From positions 1 to 19,255 of the forward strand of contig JAEYPY010000011.1 in NCBI GenBank assembly GCA_023410295.1: a stretch of DNA of 19,255 nucleotides, read 5' to 3'. The notes below the pieces were generated by a model. That model had not been told where the DNA came from. It saw nothing but the letters and a program-made list of their open reading frames with translations, and made no database searches. Below, piece after piece: positions 15,260 to 19,255 of the stretch (positions are counted from its first letter, which is position 1; the number at the start of each line of letters is the position of its first letter). Both the position numbers and the translations under genes were made by a program. This DNA is from Pseudomonadota bacterium (GTDB lineage: Bacteria; Pseudomonadota; Alphaproteobacteria; Caulobacterales; Aquidulcibacteraceae).

Positions 15260-16252
15260 ATGACGCTTTGCGATGAAGCGGCGCGACCAAGCGTGCCCGA
15301 AGTGCTGAATTCGCCATGTCGGGACATCATTGTCCCGCTGCCGCGCCCGTTCGCGCTGGCGAGCGGCGATGCACTGCATGACGGCTGCGTGCGGTTGGCG
15401 CGCTTTGGCCGGCTGGATGTGCCGCAGATCGTGGTGCTGGGCGGCATTTCCGCAGGCCGGCGCGTGTGCGGTGATCTTGGCTGGTGGGATGGCGTCGTCG
15501 GCCCGCTGCGCGGCGTTGATCTGACGCGTTTTGGCGTGATTGGCGTTGATTTCGCGCCGCTGCACGATGACCGCGTGCGCATCACGCCGCACGATCAGGC
15601 ACGGCTCCTCCTGCATGCGCTGACGCAGCTGAAGATCGCGCGGCTGCATTCGTTTGTCGGCGCTTCGTACGGCGCGATGGTGGGACTTGCTTTCGCGGCG
15701 CTCGCGCCGGCGCGGCTGGAGCGGCTTTGCGTCATTTCCAGCGCCCATCGTCCGTCAGCGCAGGGGTTGGCTTGGCGCGGCGTGCAGCGGCGCATCGTCG
15801 AACAGGCCGCGGCGCTGGGCGATGCCGAGGCTGGGCTTTCCCTCGCGCGCCAGCTGGCCATGATCACCTATCGCAGTGGCGAGGAGTTCGAGGCGCGCTT
15901 TGGCGTCGGCCTTGGCGATGATGGCCGCAGCGCGCTTGACGATTATCTCATCTCGCGCGGGGAAGCCTATGTCGGCGCGATGGCGCCGCTGCGCTGGCTG
16001 TCGCTGAGTGAATCGATCGACCGTTTCGCCGTCGAGCCCGAAGCGATCATCACGCCAACGACCGTGATTGCATGCCCGAGCGATCAGCTCGCGCCGCTGG
16101 CGCTGATGCAGGAGCTGGCGCAGCGCCTGCCGCGGCTCGAAGCGCTCCATCTCATCTCATCCATCTATGGCCACGACGCGTTCCTCAAAGAGGCGGCGCA
16201 GCTTGAGCCAATTCTCCGCAGCCACCTTGAGAGCACGACCCATGACTTATGA
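15260..16252 (+). CDS. metX: Homoserine O-acyltransferase, MetX family
   Basis: The 330-residue alpha/beta-hydrolase-fold enzyme activates homoserine, the first committed step of methionine synthesis. Ser136 is in FVGASYGAM, Asp275 in CPSDQLAP and His305 in YGHDAF, giving the catalytic triad. VLGGISAG, GWWDGVVGP and LARQLAMITYRS match the short Xanthomonas-type MetX proteins of about 340 residues, which succinylate homoserine. The long GSCxGSTGP loop of the classical acetyltransferases is missing. The following metB gene also favours the succinyl donor. I chose ATG 15260, preceded by GGAGG at 5 bases. The open frame reaches back to 15119, but that part is the riboswitch and is not translated. 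It overlaps metB by 11 bases. Confidence 0.88.
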   Translation: MTLCDEAARPSVPEVLNSPCRDIIVPLPRPFALASGDALHDGCVRLARFGRLDVPQIVVLGGISAGRRVCGDLGWWDGVVGPLRGVDLTRFGVIGVDFAPLHDDRVRITPHDQARLLLHALTQLKIARLHSFVGASYGAMVGLAFAALAPARLERLCVISSAHRPSAQGLAWRGVQRRIVEQAAALGDAEAGLSLARQLAMITYRSGEEFEARFGVGLGDDGRSALDDYLISRGEAYVGAMAPLRWLSLSESIDRFAVEPEAIITPTTVIACPSDQLAPLALMQELAQRLPRLEALHLISSIYGHDAFLKEAAQLEPILRSHLESTTHDL

Positions 16253-17423
16253 CGATACGATCGCCTGTAACGCCGGCATTGCGGAGGATGAAGCGCACGG
16301 CGCAGTGATCCCGCCGCTCTATCTTTCGGCCAATTACAGCTTCGCCGGCTTCGATCAGAAACGCGCTTACGATTACACGCGTTCGGGCAACCCGACTCGC
16401 GATGAATTTGCCGCGGCGCTAGCGAAGCTGGAGCGCGGCGCAGGCGCTGTGGTGACGAGCTCCGGCATGTCCGCGGTCGATCTCGTGCTCAGCCTGTTGC
16501 CGGGCGGAGCGCGCGTGCTGGCGCCGCACGATTGCTATGGCGGCACCTGGCGGCTCTTCCAGGCGCGTGCGCGCAAGGCCGCAATCCAAGTGGAGTTCGT
16601 CGATCAGAACGATGTCGCGGCCGTGGATGCTGCGCTGGCGCGCGGGCCGGCGCTGGTTTGGATCGAGACGCCGAGCAATCCGCTGATGCGCGTGGTGGAC
16701 ATTCTCTCGTTGACGCGGCGGGCGAAAGCGGCGGGCGCGCTTGTTGCGGTCGACAACACCTTCCTTTCGCCGGTGCTGCAGAAGCCGCTCGTGTTCGGCG
16801 CCGATTTCGTGGTGCATTCGACCACCAAATACATCAACGGCCACTCCGACGTGGTCGGCGGCGCGGTGGTTGCGGCTGATTCCGGCAAGCACGAGGAGCT
16901 GATCTGGTGGGCCAATTGCTGCGGCGTCACCGGCGCGCCGTTCGATTCCTGGCTCTCGCTGCGGGGCTTGCGCACACTGGCCGTGCGCATCGAGCGCCAG
17001 CAGCAGAGCGCGGGGCGCGTCGTGGAGCGTTTGAGCACGCATCCGCTGGTGGCGCGCGTGCACTATCCGGGTCTTGAGAGCCACCCGGGCCACGCTATCG
17101 CGCGGCGCCAGCAGCGAGGCTTCGGCGCCATGCTGAGCTTCGATCTGGTCGAGGGCGCTGATCCCGCCGCGTTCGTCGAGGCGCTCAAGCTCTTCACCCT
17201 GGCGGAATCGCTAGGCGGGGTTGAGAGCCTGGCGGCGCACCCCGCGACCATGACCCACGCCGCGATGAGCCCCGAAGCCCGCGCCGAGGCCGGCATCGGC
17301 GAAACGCTGTTCCGGCTCTCGATCGGGCTGGAGCACGCGGAGGACCTGATCGCCGATCTCGAAGGCGCGCTGGCGGCGGCTCAGCCGGCCCAGCCGCGTA
17401 AGCGCTCGCGCGTGCCGGCCTAA
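16242..17423 (+). CDS. metB: Cystathionine gamma-synthase
   Basis: The 393-residue PLP enzyme of the Cys/Met metabolism family starts MTYDDTIACNAGIAEDEAHG. YDYTRSGNPTRD is the phosphate/substrate motif, SSGMSAVDL follows, and Lys196 in HSTTKYINGHSD is the Schiff-base lysine. IETPSNPL and SLGGVESLAAHPATMTHA are also typical. It joins O-succinylhomoserine and cysteine into cystathionine. Close relatives (cystathionine gamma-lyase, O-acylhomoserine sulfhydrylase) share these motifs, and the assignment rests partly on pairing with metX. The start lies inside the metX 3' end in another frame, so translational coupling is likely. Control is by the SAM-II riboswitch at the head of the operon. A Lys/Arg-rich tail (PRKRSRVPA) ends the protein. 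Confidence 0.88.
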   Translation: MTYDDTIACNAGIAEDEAHGAVIPPLYLSANYSFAGFDQKRAYDYTRSGNPTRDEFAAALAKLERGAGAVVTSSGMSAVDLVLSLLPGGARVLAPHDCYGGTWRLFQARARKAAIQVEFVDQNDVAAVDAALARGPALVWIETPSNPLMRVVDILSLTRRAKAAGALVAVDNTFLSPVLQKPLVFGADFVVHSTTKYINGHSDVVGGAVVAADSGKHEELIWWANCCGVTGAPFDSWLSLRGLRTLAVRIERQQQSAGRVVERLSTHPLVARVHYPGLESHPGHAIARRQQRGFGAMLSFDLVEGADPAAFVEALKLFTLAESLGGVESLAAHPATMTHAAMSPEARAEAGIGETLFRLSIGLEHAEDLIADLEGALAAAQPAQPRKRSRVPA

Positions 17424-17503
17424 AGCGCCGCATTGGCCTAGCGCCTTTGGAGGCTGGACGAGGGCGGCCAATCCCCTTATGTCCGGCCTCTCGCGAGTCT
17501 TTA

Positions 17504-17579
<76 letters not shown>

Positions 17580-17766
17580 AAATCAATGACTTAACGGGGT
17601 TTTTTCGTTTCGGCTTCGATGGTCGTTTACAATCGCGACCGGGGGCGTCGTTCCGCTGACGACATAGCGAGTCAAATCGTTTCTCAAACGGCTTGGTGCG
17701 CGAAAGTTTCGACCGGTTTTTACGCCGTTTCGATCAAGACATGCGCACGATTGGCCGCGTCCGCTT

Positions 17767-17799
17767 CCTGACCCGCTGAGACGTTGTCAGCGGGTCAGG
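17767..17799. repeat. 13-bp hairpin carrying the att 11-mer
   Basis: The arms 17767-17779 and 17787-17799 pair perfectly over 13 bases with a 7-base loop. The right arm contains TCAGCGGGTCA, which also occurs in the tRNA (17542-17552) and in the distal att copy (19221-19231). It lies 9 bases past the stop of the HEPN gene and could act as its terminator, although no T-run follows. Confidence 0.7.
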
Positions 17800-17807
17800 C
17801 CGCAGCG

Positions 17808-18386
17808 TCACTCCATTAGTCGAAACCAGTCGCGCAGGCTCAGGTGAAGGCGCATGACCTCGTCGTCTGCTAACGCTTTGCAGTGTGCGATTGGCGCTCG
17901 CAATGTGTTGAGGTTGTTCAGCACCCGTTCGACGGCTCGTTGCTCGCTGAACATGTCGAACGTCGCCCAGTTTGCTTTGATGATCTCTCCAAGCTCACCA
18001 AAGTTCGTGTAGTCGATGAGATCGTCGGAACGCGGAGTGACGCCCGTCTGCAATTCCTTCTTTCGATTCGCCTCAGCGTTTTTCCGAACCACCTCCGGGA
18101 CACACTGATCCCACCAAGTCGCTCCGCCGACATCCTTCAAGCGCTCCGCGATCAAGCTTCGGATGGTATTTTCGAGACAATAGAATATCGCATAGTGGGT
18201 CGTCATCCGGGCCGCCTCTTCTCGGAGGCGTTCTGAGAACTGCGGATAGTACGCCTGATCAATCGCTTCTTTTTGCCGATCTCGGTGGCCTAAGTTCACA
18301 TCCAAAGAGCGCTCCAACTGGCGCATCTCAGACTCGATCATCATGGCGCTCATGCCGAAGGATCGAATGGCATCATCTATTTTCAT
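17808..18386 (-). CDS. Swt1-type HEPN domain protein
   Basis: The 192-residue protein is helical with no signal peptide. Near the end, NNLNTLRAPIAHC gives Arg163-x4-His168, the HEPN ribonuclease signature, followed by a final helix ending RDWFRLME. The central stretch (YAIFYCLENTIRSLIAERL, then WWDQCVPEVVRKNAEANRKKEL) is typical of the Swt1-like HEPN group. HEPN proteins with Rx4H often cleave RNA as toxins or abortive-infection effectors. Its start overlaps the DUF5343 stop as ATGA, so the two are translationally coupled and probably work together. Lower GC content than the neighbours and the att flanks suggest transfer. The target and trigger are unknown. Confidence 0.82.
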   Translation of the reverse strand: MKIDDAIRSFGMSAMMIESEMRQLERSLDVNLGHRDRQKEAIDQAYYPQFSERLREEAARMTTHYAIFYCLENTIRSLIAERLKDVGGATWWDQCVPEVVRKNAEANRKKELQTGVTPRSDDLIDYTNFGELGEIIKANWATFDMFSEQRAVERVLNNLNTLRAPIAHCKALADDEVMRLHLSLRDWFRLME

Positions 18387-19081
18387 GATGGCTTGAGCAT
18401 GTGTTCGCGAAGAGACTTGAAGATCGCGGCGAACACTTCCGGATCCGTCGTCTCCGGCAAAACGATGTTGACCGTATAAGCAAGGTTGAGCCCCACATTG
18501 TCCGACACCGGATGCCTCGGCTGGGGAATGGGCAACTGCCGTTCCTGCTCTACGGCTGTGAGTGGCGCATTGCGGCCCGGCTCCACGCTCCCATCCTCGT
18601 CCACCTTGGCGTCGAAATCAGCGAGCGCATTGAGGGCTGTAAATGTGGAGACGATTGCCTGTACCGTGCGATCGTCCTTCGCGGCGCCGGTTATCTCTAC
18701 GACGAGCGACGTGAGCTTCTCCTTCGGCAACTCGTGAGCATACTCGTTGCGCTCGAAGAGTTCGGCGTAAGCTGCTCGCATACCCTCCGCCATGGCCGCG
18801 CCTTGAGTCTCGTTATTTCGGAAGCGGTCGTACAGGCGTGTAGGAGTGCCGTCCGAGCCGACGAAGCCCATTCGTTTGACAAGCGGAATGAACGCCATTG
18901 CGCTGCCGCCGGAGTGTCCCAGCTTCGTGCCGAGAAAATCCTGCGTGAAGCGATCGGGTCGGCGCGCCTCTTGAATTTTCGCGAAGATTTTCGGGATCAA
19001 CCCGGGCGATAACATGTACGGAAGTTTCGAAGCCAAAGTTGCCTCAGAATGACGCGTTGCGATTGGAGTTGTCTTTTGCAC
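18383..19081 (-). CDS. DUF5343 domain protein
   Basis: The 232-residue protein has KLPYMLSPGLIPKIFAKIQE, then FLGTKLGHSGGSAMAFIPLV and the segment LVKRMGFVGSDGTPTRLYDRF. This is the pattern I associate with DUF5343, a winged-helix-like domain of unknown function. The segment KLTSLVVEITGAAKDDRTVQAIVSTF follows, then a Pro-rich linker and a C-terminal part with VGLNLAYTVNIVLPETTDPEVFAAIFKSL. It is the first gene of the pair and overlaps the HEPN gene by 4 bases. I take the GTG at 19081 as the start; it has no clear Shine-Dalgarno sequence. The next in-frame ATG would cut into the domain. A sensor, regulator or antitoxin role toward the HEPN protein is inference from the pairing only. Confidence 0.8.
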   Translation of the reverse strand: MQKTTPIATRHSEATLASKLPYMLSPGLIPKIFAKIQEARRPDRFTQDFLGTKLGHSGGSAMAFIPLVKRMGFVGSDGTPTRLYDRFRNNETQGAAMAEGMRAAYAELFERNEYAHELPKEKLTSLVVEITGAAKDDRTVQAIVSTFTALNALADFDAKVDEDGSVEPGRNAPLTAVEQERQLPIPQPRHPVSDNVGLNLAYTVNIVLPETTDPEVFAAIFKSLREHMLKPS

Positions 19082-19213
19082 TGAGTCGGCATCGACGCAC
19101 CCTCGCGCGGCTAAAGTCGTTTACAGCTAAGTCGCTATCTAACTGACACTTATCGGCTTGTATGGTCGTCTCGTTTACAGAAACGTCGTTGAAAAATATG
19201 GGAAAATCGCTTT
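19082..19213. other. AT-richer non-coding end of the island
   Basis: No gene is visible here. TCGTTTACA occurs at 19117-19125 and 19171-19179 and again near the tRNA end at 17623-17631, all on the plus strand. Such short repeats near both ends could be recombinase arm sites. The promoter of the DUF5343-HEPN pair should lie here on the minus strand; TAGATA near 19135 is a possible -10, with no good -35. Confidence 0.4.
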
Positions 19214-19255
19214 CTCTTAATCAGCGGGTCACAGGTTCGAATCCTGTATCACCCA
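19214..19255 (+). repeat. att direct repeat, distal copy (tRNA-Lys 3' fragment)
   Basis: This is identical over 42 bases to 17535-17576 and is cut by the window end, so the true length may be greater. It lacks the 5' half of the tRNA and cannot be a functional tRNA gene. Confidence 0.9.

Noticed and set aside
17424..17503. Possible terminator between metB and tRNA-Lys
   Set aside because: GCGCC and GGCC repeats are present but do not form a good stem, and only a TTT follows.

Overview
This window reads as a high-GC alphaproteobacterial chromosome, most likely from the Caulobacterales/Hyphomonadaceae side. That placement is an inference. It rests on a SAM-II riboswitch in front of metX, a two-helix coiled-coil protein built like the Caulobacter polarity factor TipN, a c-di-GMP two-component cluster, and consistent GC-rich third-position codon use. 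No marker gene fixes the species.

Layout from left to right. (1) 12-1957, minus strand: a TipN-like membrane coiled-coil protein preceded by a 40-residue single-helix membrane peptide. (2) 2111-7595, plus strand: a small His/Cys-rich membrane protein with a Zur-like palindrome over its start codon, then a hybrid histidine kinase, a stand-alone receiver, and a receiver-GGDEF-EAL protein. These look like one signalling module that turns kinase input into c-di-GMP turnover. (3) 7862-11071, plus strand: a 1069-residue autotransporter, closed by a hairpin terminator shared with the convergent genes that follow. (4) 14987 down to 11141, minus strand: a BTAD-winged-helix/alpha-beta-hydrolase fusion regulator, a one-cysteine OsmC-like protein, a 40-residue membrane peptide, an AurF-like diiron protein and a short unknown protein. 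This looks like one redox or small-molecule module. (5) 15086-17423, plus strand: a promoter leading into a SAM-II riboswitch, then metX and metB overlapping by 11 nt, which forms a SAM-controlled transsulfuration operon for methionine. (6) 17504-19255: tRNA-Lys(CTT), then about 1.6 kb of visibly less GC-rich DNA, then an exact 42-base copy of the tRNA 3' part that runs to the window edge. The insert holds only two genes, overlapping by ATGA: a DUF5343 protein and a Swt1-type HEPN protein with an intact Rx4H motif. No integrase is present.

The strongest candidate for an undescribed system is this recombinase-less tRNA-bounded mini-island with its DUF5343-HEPN pair, which may be a defence or toxin-type cassette. 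Second is the hydrolase-fused regulator/OsmC/diiron-oxygenase cluster. All function assignments come from motifs read by eye; no database search was possible.
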